Of a stretch of DNA of 42,114 nt, positions 1 to 10,806 are shown piece by piece (within the stretch, counting starts at the first letter, position 1; the number at the start of each line of letters is the position of its first letter). The notes under the pieces are model-generated. The model saw nothing but the letters and a program-made list of their open reading frames with translations. It was not told where the DNA came from and did no database searches. The stretch covers positions 1 to 42,114 of the forward strand of contig JANBQC010000208.1 of assembly GCA_027576995.1 (NCBI GenBank), written 5' to 3'. A program made the translations under genes and the position numbers. This stretch comes from Dimargaris cristalligena. Lineage: Eukaryota > Kickxellomycota > Dimargaritomycetes > Dimargaritales > Dimargaritaceae.

Positions 1-78
1 ATTAATGGACGTTAGGTACATCATCGGTGACATCACCAAAGCTTAAGGGTGTTCAGTACCTGTCACAACAATAGTATA

Positions 79-150
79 GGCTTGATGGTTTAGTGGTATA
101 ATTCGCCCTTCGGGTGGGCGAGGTCCCGGGTTCGATTCCCGGTCAAGCCC
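79..150 (+). tRNA. tRNA-Pro (anticodon CGG)
   Basis: A 72-nt cloverleaf without an intron. The acceptor stem pairs GGCTTGA (79-85) with TCAAGCC (143-149), with discriminator C150. The anticodon stem is CGCCC/GGGCG with loop TTCGGGT, giving anticodon CGG, which reads proline codon CCG. The T arm is CCGGG-TTCGATT-CCCGG. The internal A and B boxes are intact, so it should be a working pol III gene. The 3' CCA is not encoded, as expected in a eukaryote. Confidence 0.95.
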
Positions 151-158
151 TACTACTC

Positions 159-162
159 TTTT
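159..162 (+). terminator. Pol III T-run terminator of tRNA-Pro
   Basis: Four consecutive T residues begin nine bases after the mature tRNA-Pro end. This is the minimal RNA polymerase III termination signal. Confidence 0.6.
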
Positions 163-723
163 GCCGGATTTTTCCGTGATTTCACACCAAGCTGTTCTTA
201 CATTTTTTAGCTAATAAAATACTGTCCCAAGTAGCACTCGACTTTTATGTTTAATGGGTATGCTATGTATATAACAGATCAATAAGTATCACGTGGTTTC
301 TTGGGAGCAGCAGATAAGTATAAACTACCGTTGAGTTCTTTCGGGTGGATGATACACAGGATCTACGTTTTATTTACACTTATTCAAATCAAGGGGTGAA
401 ATGAATTGGCCACCACTTTGTTTTGATCCAGTACAGTAGCGGATATGTGGTCACAGCAATTATCCAGGACATCGATAGTGCGGCGCTACTAAGCCAAGGG
501 CCAAAGTATCCTCCCATTCCTTTAGTCAATTAGGTATATATGTATCCTAAACTTTTGGTTTTCATTATATTTCCTTTATCCTTAATGGCATCACCCTATC
601 CTCTCGCCCTACAAAACACCTATCGAGTCACTATTTGCCACGCCACCTTGCCTTTTATACCAGTCTACTCCAGCATCCCAACCGCTGCTTCCTATTAAGG
701 GCTGCCTTCAAATCCCTCGCGCA
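163..723. other. Intergenic; upstream region of the BIR gene
   Basis: AT-rich sequence between tRNA-Pro and the first BIR exon. I see no coding exon or RNA gene here. It probably holds the promoter and 5' UTR of the downstream gene, but no convincing TATA element was identified. Confidence 0.5.
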
Positions 724-3483
724 ATGCAGGTATATGAGCACCGCCTCGAATCGTTCGCCAACGCTGAATTGCCCTGGCCCCACAATACTAACGAGTACCT
801 GGCCACCCCCGAGACGGTAAATACTTCATATGCTTTAACCCTACCAGCTGGACCCACTATATTACTGATAGACTCGGTTTATACCTTAACTTTACGGGTT
901 AGTCTGTTTAGATTTCTTTGTGTAATATGTATTCCACGAAACGGCTCGCCCATGTGACTTGGTCCACTAATATTGGTATCGAATATTCCTTTCCCACTTC
1001 CGGCGTTCCTTTTGTAAAAAATAATGCTATTTTTAAAACTCCGCCGATATTTTTAGTTAGCCAAGGCCGGTTTCTTTTTCAACCCTCAGCAACTTTCGCT
1101 CGACGCAGTCCAATGTTTCCTGTGTCAAAAATCGCTGGATGGCTGGGAACCCAGCGATGACCCCTTCGAAGAGCACCGCAGTCATACCACCGACTGCCCG
1201 TGGGCCACGGTTGTCTGTGAGAGCCAACAGGTATGTCCGATGTCCCGCGAAGTGATCCAGCGGGTGGACCTAGAAGTCAAGTACCTGGGCGGCAAAACCA
1301 ACCAGGCCTTAACGGCCCGGCTCGAAACGGCCCGGATGGCCACTTACCGCGACTGGTGGCCCCACGAACATAAAAAGGGCTGGAGCGTGCATGTCAAAAA
1401 AATGGCCAAGGCGGGGTACTATTATTCCCCGTCGTCCGAATCCGACGATGCCGCATCGTGCCCCTACTGTAATTTGTCCATGGATTTCTGGGAACCAAAA
1501 GACGACCCCAAAAAAGAGCATAAAAAACGATCCCCGTGGTGTCTATTTTTCCAGCGGGTTCGGAATAAGAATTCCAGCGTGGGGTCGGTGGGGATGGTAG
1601 TCGAACCCAACTCTACTATGGTCGAGGATACCGGTGCTGACCCTAGTCACAGCTCGCAGCCAGTGACAGTTACCAAAACAACCCGTTCGTCCATAGTGGT
1701 ACAGGAAGATGATAAGGCCGACCTGAGCGATCAGGAAACCGACCAGGCTAGTATCACTAGTCGATCGACAGAACCTGCAACTAATACCCGCCGGTCGCGG
1801 GCATCGTCCGCTGCCAGCAATGCCGGTGCCGTGGTAACTGAAACTGGAAACAAGGCACGGAAACGTGCGACCTCGAGTGCCAGTACCGGCCCCGCCACCA
1901 CCACCACCACCGCCCCGCGACGGAGTAAGCGGGAACGCTCCCCTTCCATAAGTCAGGGCCTTCAAGACGACAGTCCCCACTCGAAGGATCGGCGACTCGA
2001 GGATGGCACTGACCCTGCTGACCTTCCTCCCATCCCCACCACTGGGCCCATCGAAGAGGATTCCTCCGTATCAATATACACTTCGGACCCAATCAAAGTG
2101 GATACTAAATCTACCCGTCGCCGTGGGGCCCGGAGCAAATTAGTACGCACGACCTCCGCTGAATCGGACCACAGTAGTCACCGAGAGGACCTGGAGGCCA
2201 TGGAGGTGGAAACGGGGCCTGTTCGACCGGACCGACTGAAACCCCCTTTACCACCGGCGGAGAAAACTAAAGGAGCGACGGCGGGTAAACGTCGACTCCA
2301 GCGGGCCGTAGCAGCGGCAGTGATGGCACCCCCCGCGGTTTCCGCGGGGGATGACGACACTATTATGGAAACGAGCCTGGCCGTGGATGACAATACCAAA
2401 ATGACCGAAGTAGTATCCCCGCCGCTGGCCCCTAAACGACGTAGCACTCGCAAGGCTAGCCAGGCTTCTGGTATCATGGAGGCCGAAGTGACTAATGAAC
2501 CCGCCAATCTACCTAAACTGGAATCCAAGGTTGCCACCTCAAACGCAGTCGTAGTCGCTGACACAGACACAGACGCAGTCGTTGACCGGCCAATGCCCGA
2601 AGATCCTGTTGCTGTGGAGGAAATCGCCCAAGCAATTAAGCAAACTAGGCACGGTCGCCAAACACGATCTACGCGGTCTTCAGCAGCGACGGTTGCGCCG
2701 GTTGCTCATACCCCTGTGGTCGGGCCCTTGTCTCTACCGTCTCCACCTCAAGTATCCGCCGATTCGTCTGAGTATCCTGCTAGTCCCGTGTCTGCACCAG
2801 TGGAAGAGAAAGAGGATGATGAGAAAGAGAAAGAGGTGCCGTATGTTGAGGCCGTTGAAGCGGAGGTGCCTTCTAAATCCGAAATGAGTATGGATTCTCC
2901 AGTACCAGAGGCAACTAATATCCCCGAAGATCCCTCTTCAGAAACACCGTCGTCACCCGTGCCACTGCCTGTTGAACCGAGGGTCCCTTCACCGGCATCC
3001 TCGTCCCATTCGTCTCCGGCCGCGGCTCCTCTAGAAGAAAGTACGGAAGCGGCGATGAATTCAACCGATATATCCCCTGTGCCGACACCGCCCAGGTCGC
3101 CTCTGCCCCCGTCTCTCGCGCAACAATCCACCGCTTCCCTTGAAGATACTAACCAGATTGAAATGGACGTTCCTTTACCCACTTTGGATGCCCCACTAAA
3201 CCTCCCTACCATTGCGGCGGTGGATCTACCTTCGCCTAAACACATCACCCAACGGCACTCGCCAGAAGTGGCCCCTCGACCTCCCAAAGCGACTTTACTT
3301 CTGCGAGACCCCACCCAACTCCTGGAGATTATTACCCCCGAAGAAGCCGACATGACCGTGGAGGAATTTATCCGGTTTACCATTCAGCAGGAATGCGATC
3401 GTTTACACCACCAATGCGAAACCCTGGTGCATAGTTTCATCTCGGAGGCGGAGAAAGTGCGGACACGTATCCAACACATGTAA
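724..3483 (+). CDS. bir1: Survivin/Bir1-like protein with two BIR domains
   Basis: Two exons: 724-816 and 1057-3483, joined in phase 0 across a 240-nt intron (GTAAAT...TTTTTAG), giving about 839 aa. The join restores a complete first BIR domain (about residues 5-85; Zn ligands C51, C54, H71, C78). The second BIR spans about 116-199 (ligands C166, C169, H186, C193, with the GWSVHVKKMAKAGYYY core). The remaining ~640 residues are Ser/Pro/Thr/Glu-rich and look disordered, ending in a charged helix-forming segment (about the last 50 residues, from EEADMTVEEFIRF). Tandem N-terminal BIRs with a long acidic tail match fungal Bir1/Pbh1, the survivin subunit of the chromosomal passenger complex that brings Aurora kinase to centromeres and spindle. 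The start is the first ATG in frame with the BIR signature. It is convergent with Csl4. Function is inferred from the family; the exon join is strongly supported by the domain. Confidence 0.9.
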
Positions 3484-3899
3484 CGAGCCGGATGCTCCGC
3501 CTCGTCATCAAACGGCACCGCAATCGATTTCCAGTCATTAATAATTCACCTTCTATTTTATTTTTATGTAATTTATCTATTTTGGACAGTTGCTTTATTT
3601 TCCCGGCCTTCGTTAATATTACTGCATACCTTTTTATCAAATTAGTTTCACTATTTATGCAATCGAAATGAATATCTAGTCACCAACCTGGGATACTATA
3701 CTATCCCAACACAATAGTACCTCCTGACCTAATTCAACCATGAACTAAACTCGGATAGAATAATCGGAGCTCCGTATGTTTACAAAGAAGTAAATTTATT
3801 GAAGGGCAAAGATTTTTATGAAGAAACCAAAGTGAACAACGCCCGCCATAATATAGATGGCATTCGAGAATAACGGTAGCTAGAATCGTATAAAGGGTA
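3484..3899. other. Convergent intergenic region (BIR gene / Csl4)
   Basis: AT-rich stretch between two convergent stop codons. It presumably contains both 3' UTRs and poly(A) sites. I see no further gene. Confidence 0.5.
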
Positions 3900-4705
3900 C
3901 TAATAGGGTTTAGCACATTTGCGGTATTCGATGGCATGCGTCTTGGGACACTGCATAGTTTCCCAGGAAACTGGAACCAGAGTTTCGCCTAGAAAGAGTT
4001 CATTCAATAGGATACATAAATAACAATATAAGTTAGTCACTCGAAATCCCAAGGAATAATGTAAGACCACACAAAGTATTATCCAGGAAAGGATGTGGTG
4101 GTTGGGTCGGCTATAAACACCGCCTTGATCAAACACACCATAACTTCCTTTAACTTACCGGCTAGACTTTGGGCCAAAATCACCCCCAATTCATTTTGGG
4201 CGGTGGATAGGTAATACGACCGGGCATCACCCAACGAAATCACCTGGGCCCGCACAATATCGCCGGGCCGGAAGGATTTGTAAATCTGGACATTGTCCTT
4301 CTCGGTAGCCCGGACATCCTGTATCCGAATAACGCCCAGGTAGTCCTCTTTGCAGGGCCGCGAGTCGACCATCATGATGGCCACACTGGCGAACCGCGTA
4401 TTGATGCGTAGGACTTTGCCAATCACCGTACTGCCCACTTGGGGTACACTGCTGAGTTCTTTGCGAGGAGCAACGAAAAGGGTGGGTCGGGGATCGGGGT
4501 CGGTTTCGTCTTCGGCAGCAGCAGCAGCAGGGGTCGCCTCGTCGGAATCTTCCTTCGGTTCAGTTTTTGGTTTGGGTACGAATTGCTTTAGCGTGCCGAG
4601 AGTGGATGCGTAAATGAAACCATCCCGAATGTAGGTGCCCGGTCCGGCCTGCAAGTCGCTGGTCTTGCCTAGACGAAGGCCTGGAGTTACAATGGTGGTA
4701 GACAT
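3900..4705 (-). CDS. CSL4: Exosome cap subunit Csl4
   Basis: Minus strand, two exons: 4705-4159 and 3988-3900, with a 170-nt intron (GTAAGT...TTTCTAG, phase 1), giving 211 aa. The N-terminal module (PGLRLGKTSD...PGTYIRDG, about residues 8-45) is the Ecr1-like N domain. A Glu/Ala-rich linker with an Ala run follows, then the S1-like RNA-binding domain (about 90-185). The terminal exon supplies the conserved zinc-ribbon-like end ETMQCPKTHAIEYRK, which matches the C terminus of Csl4/EXOSC1. The frame extends three codons upstream from a TTG, but the ATG at 4705 (MSTTIVTPG) fits the family start. The protein caps the nine-subunit RNA exosome in nucleus and cytoplasm and helps dock the nuclease for 3'-5' RNA decay. 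Convergent with the BIR gene, tandem with TVP23. Confidence 0.93.
4512..4526. repeat. CAG trinucleotide run inside Csl4
   Basis: A short run of CAG units on the plus strand encodes the polyalanine stretch in the Csl4 linker when read on the minus strand. It lies outside the folded domains and is a likely site of length variation. Confidence 0.6.
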
Positions 4706-5377
4706 GAGCGGCAATGGTCAATAAGAATGAAAATTAAGAATAGGGGGAATAGAGGAGGTAATGAATGTTGACTACTGAGAGAGAAATACGAATGTGGACA
4801 GGTGGCAATCGACCATGGAAACCTATACCGAAGTGGAGACAATTCATGCTATGGTTTGTCGAAAGTAACCAGCCGCCAAACTACCACTATGCTTCTATCA
4901 AAAAAAATAAAAGCACGGAGGGGGAAATACTGGATCTGGTTTAGTCACGTGATTTTAAGAGCGTGCTATTCCTACTGCACCTAATCCAGTTCTATTCAGC
5001 TCTCTGTAATATCTCCCTCTGCTAATCCCCGTTCAATGGCATATTTTTGAGAGGGAAAAGGCGGACCATTCTCAACCAGAGTAGCACAACAGGACCACGT
5101 ATGCTTAAGGCATACATTGCTGCCAAGCTCCCCTCTCGGTCAAAATATCCTAAAACGCATTAAGTATGGATTACAACCACCACTAGAGATGAGCGAGAAG
5201 AGTTTATGAGTACAGCTGAAATATCCCCGTTGGGATAAGTATGTTATTTATTTTGAATGCGGCCAGTGAAACAGGATAAATAGGGATCTGGATTGTCTCA
5301 GGCGAACGAAAATGAAAATGAAAATGACGAAGTTGAAACATTAATGAGCGTGAAAGGAGGGCACGAGCTGTTGGTAT
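4706..5377. other. Intergenic between Csl4 start and TVP23 stop
   Basis: This holds the Csl4 promoter and TVP23 3' flank. Only short open frames occur, none with recognisable similarity. A small hexanucleotide repeat is listed separately. Confidence 0.5.
5308..5325. repeat. Three tandem GAAAAT units
   Basis: Three exact copies of the hexamer GAAAAT, just downstream of the TVP23 stop (on the gene's own strand). A simple microsatellite with no evident function. Confidence 0.8.
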
Positions 5378-6227
5378 TTAACTACGGTTAAAGATACCCC
5401 GCACACCTTTCATAAGAACTCCGCCCATGAGGCCGCTGAGCGCACCGGCACCGACCGCCTGGTCAGCCAGCCCGCTCCATCTCCGCTTCGCGTCCTTATC
5501 GCAGCGCATATAGCCGATGAGGTTGGCGGAGCTGAGCACAATAGCCACGATGACCACCAGCAGCCATTGGAAATTAAATCGAATGAGGGAAATCAGGGCC
5601 AGTAGGGCCCACACGACGGGGGTGGCGTAGAGGGTACCCCAAAAAACGCGCGAGTCGGTGGCGTTGACGGGGATAGCGGGGTCCCGACTTTCGAATATCC
5701 AGACGTTGGACCCATCCTCCTGCACTTCATTCCACCACCGCAGTCCCACCAAGAGACGCCCGGTCACGTTCTTAACGGTCCAGAAGTCAAAAGCTAGAAG
5801 CAGGACGGATACCACGAACATGAAGACAAAGTCGGCGGAGCCGAAAATGGGCACAATGTACAGGACGACGGCGATGAGGCGGAAGAGAACGTGGAAGACC
5901 AGGGCCACGGGATGGCTGGACTGGGACAGAATGGAAGGGCTAGAGGCCGGCTGCTGGCTCTCCAAATCGGCCGGAGCGGCGAAAGTGGAGGGGCCCGGGA
6001 AGCTGGGCGGGGAGTCCACCAGGACTTGGCGGTCCAACGAAGCCTACAGGTCAAATATAAAAAGCGGTTTTATAAGTTTGGTCATAGTGGTTAGTGAGGG
6101 CTAGTCATTAAGGCATGAGGGGCGGGAGGGTATATACGATAGTAGCGGTCTCTCAACGGGCGAATAGACTCTAGTGAATGACTACATTGAGTCCAGGCGA
6201 ATAGAGGGGGGGGGGTAAACTCACCAT
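5378..6227 (-). CDS. TVP23: Golgi membrane protein Tvp23 (FAM18 family)
   Basis: Minus strand. The main exon is 6043-5378. The open frame there has no upstream ATG and begins right after a good acceptor (TTTGACCTGTAG|GCT). An ATG at 6227-6225 followed at once by donor GTGAGT would supply a start-codon-only exon in phase 0 (intron 181 nt), giving about 222 aa beginning MASLDRQ. The core is unmistakable: four hydrophobic segments (about residues 48-68, 72-90, 137-156 and 160-179) and the family signature KNVTGRLLVGLRWWNEV with SNVWIFES. Tvp23 is a late-Golgi vesicle protein linked to Yip4/Yip5 and retrograde endosome-to-Golgi traffic. The product is secure; the first exon is inferred and needs transcript support. 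Confidence 0.85.
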
Positions 6228-6666
6228 CTTGAATTTGGGGTTCTTGAAAATAGAATAGAGGGGGGAATAGATTAAAATGAGAAGAAGCGCAGAGTAGAAA
6301 CTAGACGTGATGCGTCGGTAATGTCTTGGAATCGAGATAGAGTCGCGAACATCGCTGCTAATAGACCAAGCGGAACAATCAATACAGAGAAAGCTAACTG
6401 GACTATAGGCGTTCAGTGGAATGCAGCCATCGCCCACAGCTGGAAGCGGCAGTCCAATTTAAAAGAGCCGAACATACCCTAACCCTCAGATGGTGCCAAG
6501 TGCCCATCTGGAGTGACCTGGTCGAGCAGCTGTAGTAATTTGACCATGCTCGGGGGTCCCCAAGGGAAAGGAAGACGTACAGATGCCCACGACGGTTGGT
6601 GGATTGCCGAGTTGCAACGTCAAATATGTAATGCTATATATTATAAATCTTTCTGACTGTCACAGA
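6228..6666. other. Intergenic upstream of TVP23 and tRNA-Leu
   Basis: Contains the TVP23 promoter and 5' UTR region. No additional coding or RNA feature was recognised up to the tRNA-Leu gene. Confidence 0.45.
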
Positions 6667-6750
6667 GGTGGCTTGGCCGAGCGGTCTAAGGCGCCAGACT
6701 TAAGTTCTGGTCTCCAAGCGGAGGCGTGGGTTCGAACCCCACAGTCACCA
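6667..6750 (+). tRNA. tRNA-Leu (anticodon UAA)
   Basis: An 84-nt class II tRNA with no intron. The acceptor stem GGTGGCT/AGTCACC includes one G-U pair, with discriminator A6750. The anticodon stem is CCAGA/TCTGG with loop CTTAAGT, giving anticodon TAA, which reads UUA. The long variable arm and T arm GTGGG-TTCGAAC-CCCAC are typical of leucine tRNAs. Confidence 0.96.
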
Positions 6751-6755
6751 CTCCC

Positions 6756-6771
6756 TTTTTGCAATTTTTTT
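6756..6771 (+). terminator. Pol III T-runs after tRNA-Leu
   Basis: A run of five T (6756-6760) followed by seven T (6765-6771) directly after the tRNA 3' end. The first run should be enough for pol III termination, with the second as back-up. Confidence 0.7.
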
Positions 6772-7694
6772 GGGAAAAATATATTTTGGCTTATGGCTAC
6801 GGTAATTTGGGACGAATGGTACCGAGGCGCTCCTTGTGGAGAACTCGTAGGGCCAAAAAGGGGGAGAGTATAAGCTAACATTAATCCTTATGTAGCTGAG
6901 TATCCATATACCCCATACGGTGAGGGGGAGGGAGAGTGCCATGGCCACTATTACTTTAGGTGCTATTATTTTAGGTATTTTATCTGTAGGATTAAATGGG
7001 CGCGCAGGTTTGTCGGGGAGCGGAGGGGTGCAGCTGATTCAGGGTTGAGCTCGAAAACTGCCTCACCAAACACAAATGGCCTTATTGCGCACCCAATTAT
7101 AAGGGCAGAGTGGAAAGTGGTGAAAAAGGGCCGTGCAATCGAACCCAGCGATTTATTGACCAATGGGTGCTCTCCACACGGCAGTGACTACACTCGTTGA
7201 CGGCTCGATGTGGACCATAATGGTAGTTGAGGGACATTATCTCTTCTTGCTCTTTGACAACAAGGCATGGCCTATCGAATTGGGGAGTTGGCTCCATTCA
7301 ACGATAGAGCTGGCAATACTCTCCGCTTGCCTATTTCAACCCAAGGAATGAGCCCAACCTCCCTATTAGCAGTTTAATACCTTGCTGGTGAGCCGCCAAA
7401 ATGATTCAATGGGCCCTTTCGGTTGCATTCCGGAGCGTGTATCACAATACCAAGCTATATCCGCCCAATATCCAGTTGCCACTGGTCACTAAATTATAAT
7501 TCCCCCCGAAATATTTATAAATAAGCTGACCTAGCCGACCTCCTCTATAGTACCCACTTCAAGTATTATAGCTATCTATTCACTGGCTCCGCAGACTCCT
7601 CTATTCTGCCCCACCCCCGTATCCCCTTCATTGTAACGCTTGGTTCATCTCTCCTACCCTTTTATTTATTCTACCTTTAGTTGTTGTGTATATT
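6772..7694. other. Intergenic between tRNA-Leu and HUT1
   Basis: No gene supported. It should contain the HUT1 promoter: the sequence near 7500-7690 is AT-rich with pyrimidine-rich stretches just before the HUT1 start. Confidence 0.45.
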
Positions 7695-8768
7695 ATGTTA
7701 GATTTACTGGTCTGTGTCGCAGGCATCTACGCCTGTTTTCTCTCGTGGGGCGTGCTGCAAGAGCGCGTCTCCACCACCCCGTACGAGGGGCAGCGCTTCC
7801 GCTACTTCATCTTCCTCAACCTCATTCAAAGCCTGGTGTGCAGCGGGGTGGCTATGGTCTACCTGCTCGTCACCGGGAAGCGAGTCAGCCGGCCCAGCTG
7901 GCCGCTCTTCCGCCGCTACGCCCAGGCTGCCATCACCAACGCTCTGGCCTCGCCCTTTGGCTATGCGTCGCTCAAACACATTGACTACCCGACCCTCACG
8001 CTGACCAAGTCGTGCAAGCTGGTCCCTGTCGTGGTCATGAACGTCCTGTTGTACCGCCGCCGCTTCCCCATGTACAAGTACGTCACGGTGGCCTTGGTCA
8101 CGCTGGGCGTCTCGGGCTTCATGTTCATGCAACCCACCAGTGCCACCGCCGCCGCAAAAGGAGCCGCGACCAGTAGCCTATGGGGGCTGATGCTCGTGCT
8201 CGTCAACCTCCTCATGGACGGAGCGACCAATTCCACCCAGGACCAGATCATCCACGAGTTCCGCGACGTCACCGGACAACACATGATGCTCTTCATGAAC
8301 CTGTTCGGTTGCGTTATCAACGCCCTTTGGCTGCTCAACCCCTACAACCCCGAACTCGGCCAGGCCCTGGCCTTCACCATGCAGTATCCCGAAGTCTGGC
8401 GCGACTTGCTGCTCTTCGCGGCTTGCGGCGCCTTGGGCCAGTGCTTCATCTTCTACACGCTGGCCAACTTCGGCTCATTGACGTTGGTCACCGTGACCGT
8501 CACCCGTAAGCTGTTCACCATGCTCCTTTCCGTGTTCTGGTTCAGCCACCAGCTGTCCCTGGGTCAGTGGACGTCCATCGCCGTGGTTTTCTCCGGGGTC
8601 GGGCTCGAAGCCTACGTTAAGCGCCAGGAGAAACTACGCTCCACGGCCGCCAAGAATGCCTCCAAGAAGGAGCTCGACGAAAAGATCAGCACCATGTCGG
8701 TCGATGCCATGTCCGCTAACACTGCTAGAGCCAGCCCGGGCGCCCGGGTATCCAAACGGAAGGTGTAA
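7695..8768 (+). CDS. HUT1: ER UDP-galactose/nucleotide-sugar transporter Hut1 (SLC35B1-like)
   Basis: A single exon of 357 aa. The open frame extends three codons upstream from a GTG, but the ATG at 7695 (MLDLLVCVAGIYACF) matches the usual Hut1 N terminus. Hydrophobic segments along the whole protein fit the ten-helix drug/metabolite-transporter fold. Diagnostic stretches include LSWGVLQERV near the N terminus, KSCKLVPVVVMNVLLYRRRF (about residues 110-130), the luminal loop DGATNSTQDQI, and GSLTLVTVTVTRKLFTMLLS. Family members carry nucleotide sugars (UDP-galactose in yeast) and, for human SLC35B1, ATP across the ER membrane. The C-terminal tail is polar and ends KRKV, which resembles but does not exactly match the KKxx ER-retrieval signal. 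The gene is intronless and GC-rich. Confidence 0.95.
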   Translation: MLDLLVCVAGIYACFLSWGVLQERVSTTPYEGQRFRYFIFLNLIQSLVCSGVAMVYLLVTGKRVSRPSWPLFRRYAQAAITNALASPFGYASLKHIDYPTLTLTKSCKLVPVVVMNVLLYRRRFPMYKYVTVALVTLGVSGFMFMQPTSATAAAKGAATSSLWGLMLVLVNLLMDGATNSTQDQIIHEFRDVTGQHMMLFMNLFGCVINALWLLNPYNPELGQALAFTMQYPEVWRDLLLFAACGALGQCFIFYTLANFGSLTLVTVTVTRKLFTMLLSVFWFSHQLSLGQWTSIAVVFSGVGLEAYVKRQEKLRSTAAKNASKKELDEKISTMSVDAMSANTARASPGARVSKRKV

Positions 8769-9535
8769 CCTATTCCTTATTCCAGGCAGGGTTGCTGATG
8801 ACTTGAGTAATAGGGGAGCTGTGGCTAACACATGGTATTATTACTATCTTCTTTTTCTTTATTGCTTATCGCCTCGCCTAGGTTCCTTCAACTGGTGGAA
8901 TGGCACAAGGCGGGAAAATACTATTTTATCATCCCCTTCACCCTGTCGAGGCAGCGCCTTATAGCAGCTCTCGTGTATATGCGATTTACCTCACTTTGCG
9001 CCGAACCGTCGATGTATGTATATTTGAATGAATTCATCGATATATTTATATGGATTAAAGACACTATTTTGCATCTTTTATGCGGACCGAGCGTATTTGG
9101 CCGATTAGGCGGATATTTTCATATGGCTTAATGATGATTTTGATGCGGGCAATTTAGGGGCATTTCTTGATTAATTTATAGTGTACGTGGCGTGACTGCT
9201 GTAACGTAATCTAAATCCCAGGCTGTAGTTTGTTTCTGTGCCTTTCTCACCACATAATCCTTTGAAGCAATTGATTTGCTAGTAATACGCCCATGTGAGC
9301 TGGAATAAAAGGGCAGGCTGTATGTGGCCTATTGGATAGGTCGCTGTCTGTCTGCGTGACTTTCGTTTGGGCTAGATGAGTCACTCCGACTACAACCTTA
9401 CCCGGTTGTCCATTACGTCCTCCGCATTCGGTTAGTATATATATTGGTATTTCTTCATTGCCACCTTGCATTAGCTCTCGGCTTTGTTCACCGCCTTATA
9501 ACGCCTTCCTCAGTCTTGGTATAGAAACTAGCGCC
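8769..9535. other. Intergenic between HUT1 and the thioesterase gene
   Basis: AT-rich flank with the HUT1 3' region and the thioesterase promoter. Only unsupported short open frames are present. Confidence 0.45.
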
Positions 9536-10609
9536 ATGCTACTGCAACACATTCGCAGCTCATTTCAGAAGTACCTCTCCTGCGGGGGGTTCGATTCGGC
9601 TATCGTGAGTCAGGTAGGTGGTCTAGTATAGGAATAAGGCCTACTGACCTTCGCATTTACCCGTCCCTCACTTGACCAAGCCTACTATTCAATTTCACTA
9701 TGCGGGGAATTCTCGGCCTTTTTTTTTATCTCACCAACCCATGCATGGGTCAGTTAAGTTAGTGCGTCTACTAATATACTATGTACTGGACCTATTCTCC
9801 CTTGATTTAGATGCAAATAACTAAAGCTGTCAAAGGCCATATTACTTGCAGTGTGGTCCTCCAAAAAGAAAACATGGTAAGCCAATATACCAAATATGCG
9901 ATACTGCTGCTTCACAAACTATAGATTACTCCGACCTTTATCTTTTGCGGTCCAAGACCGAAGCATCTGGTTTGCTTGTATGAAAGATGACACCCCTATG
10001 CTTTCATATTTTTATTTATTGTATGAATCAGCCTTCTATTCTAAAGCATCCGTATTTGGTTTGACCTCTTGATACATTTTCAAAGAATTTCTTGGGTTCG
10101 GCCCACGGCGGCTGGGTGGCCGGAGTAGTGGACATTGCGGGGTCGCTTAGCGTTGCCTCTATGGGCCTTGATCGCACTGGAGTTTCTACCGACATCAATA
10201 TTTCCTACCTAGCGGGGGCCAAAGAGGGGGACACCCTGACCATTGTAAGTATTGTCAACCAAGCTAGTATACATTAAACATTAAAGCTAGTAATTTTGGT
10301 GATTTCAGATTGATGCCAAGCCAAGCCATACCATCCCAAACATCCAATACACTATTGCCCCTTGCCACAGTATAATAACCGAGTCCAAAATAATATTTAT
10401 TATGTGTATATATCTTATGGTTCGAAAAACCCTGTATTCAGGATGCCTACTGCCGTAAACTAGGTCGCACCCTCGCATTCACCGAGGTTGAAATCAGATC
10501 GAGTGAAGCATTAATGGCAATTGGACGTCACACTAAATACGTACCCGAAAAGATTCGCGAGCAGAAAATTCCTCTGGATGAACTGCCCACGGACGAGACC
10601 AGCTCCTAA
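9536..10609 (+). CDS. ACOT13: ACOT13/Them2-type hotdog thioesterase
   Basis: Rebuilt from four exons: 9536-9613, 9811-9876, 10086-10244 and 10442-10609. The introns are 197, 209 and 197 nt, all phase 0, giving 156 aa. The joined protein follows ACOT13/Them2 end to end. Exon 3 holds the hotdog helix with the substrate and catalytic signature GSAHGGWVAGVVDIAGS (counterpart of LHGG...VDN in ACOT13) and STDINISYLAGAKEGD. Exon 4 gives DAYCRKLGRTLAFTEVEI and IGRHTKYV. The family hydrolyses medium- and long-chain acyl-CoA as a homotetramer, usually in mitochondria or cytosol; which applies here is unknown. The C-terminal ~20 residues (EKIREQKIPLDELP) extend beyond the human protein. The final acceptor at 10441 restores family spacing; a competing acceptor lies at 10307-10308. 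Convergent with translin, 197 bases between stops. Confidence 0.92.
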
Positions 10610-10806
10610 AGCACACCCTTGTTTAGTATCCCACCAAATTCTGATAGGCAGCATCGTATGGTACGGAGCGGTGGTCAAGGCGTGCATATGTGTCATGGCG
10701 ACACCGAACCCTGCGTGTAATCTATTTTTGATTACAGCCTCCGAAACCTCGGGGAAGGTGCCCTGGTCGAATGAGCCATGCGCTCCATACCGTATTATAT
10801 GCACTC

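Noticed and set aside
9588..9600. GGTTCGATTCGGC resembling a tRNA B box
   Set aside because: It lies inside exon 1 of the thioesterase and no cloverleaf can be drawn around it.
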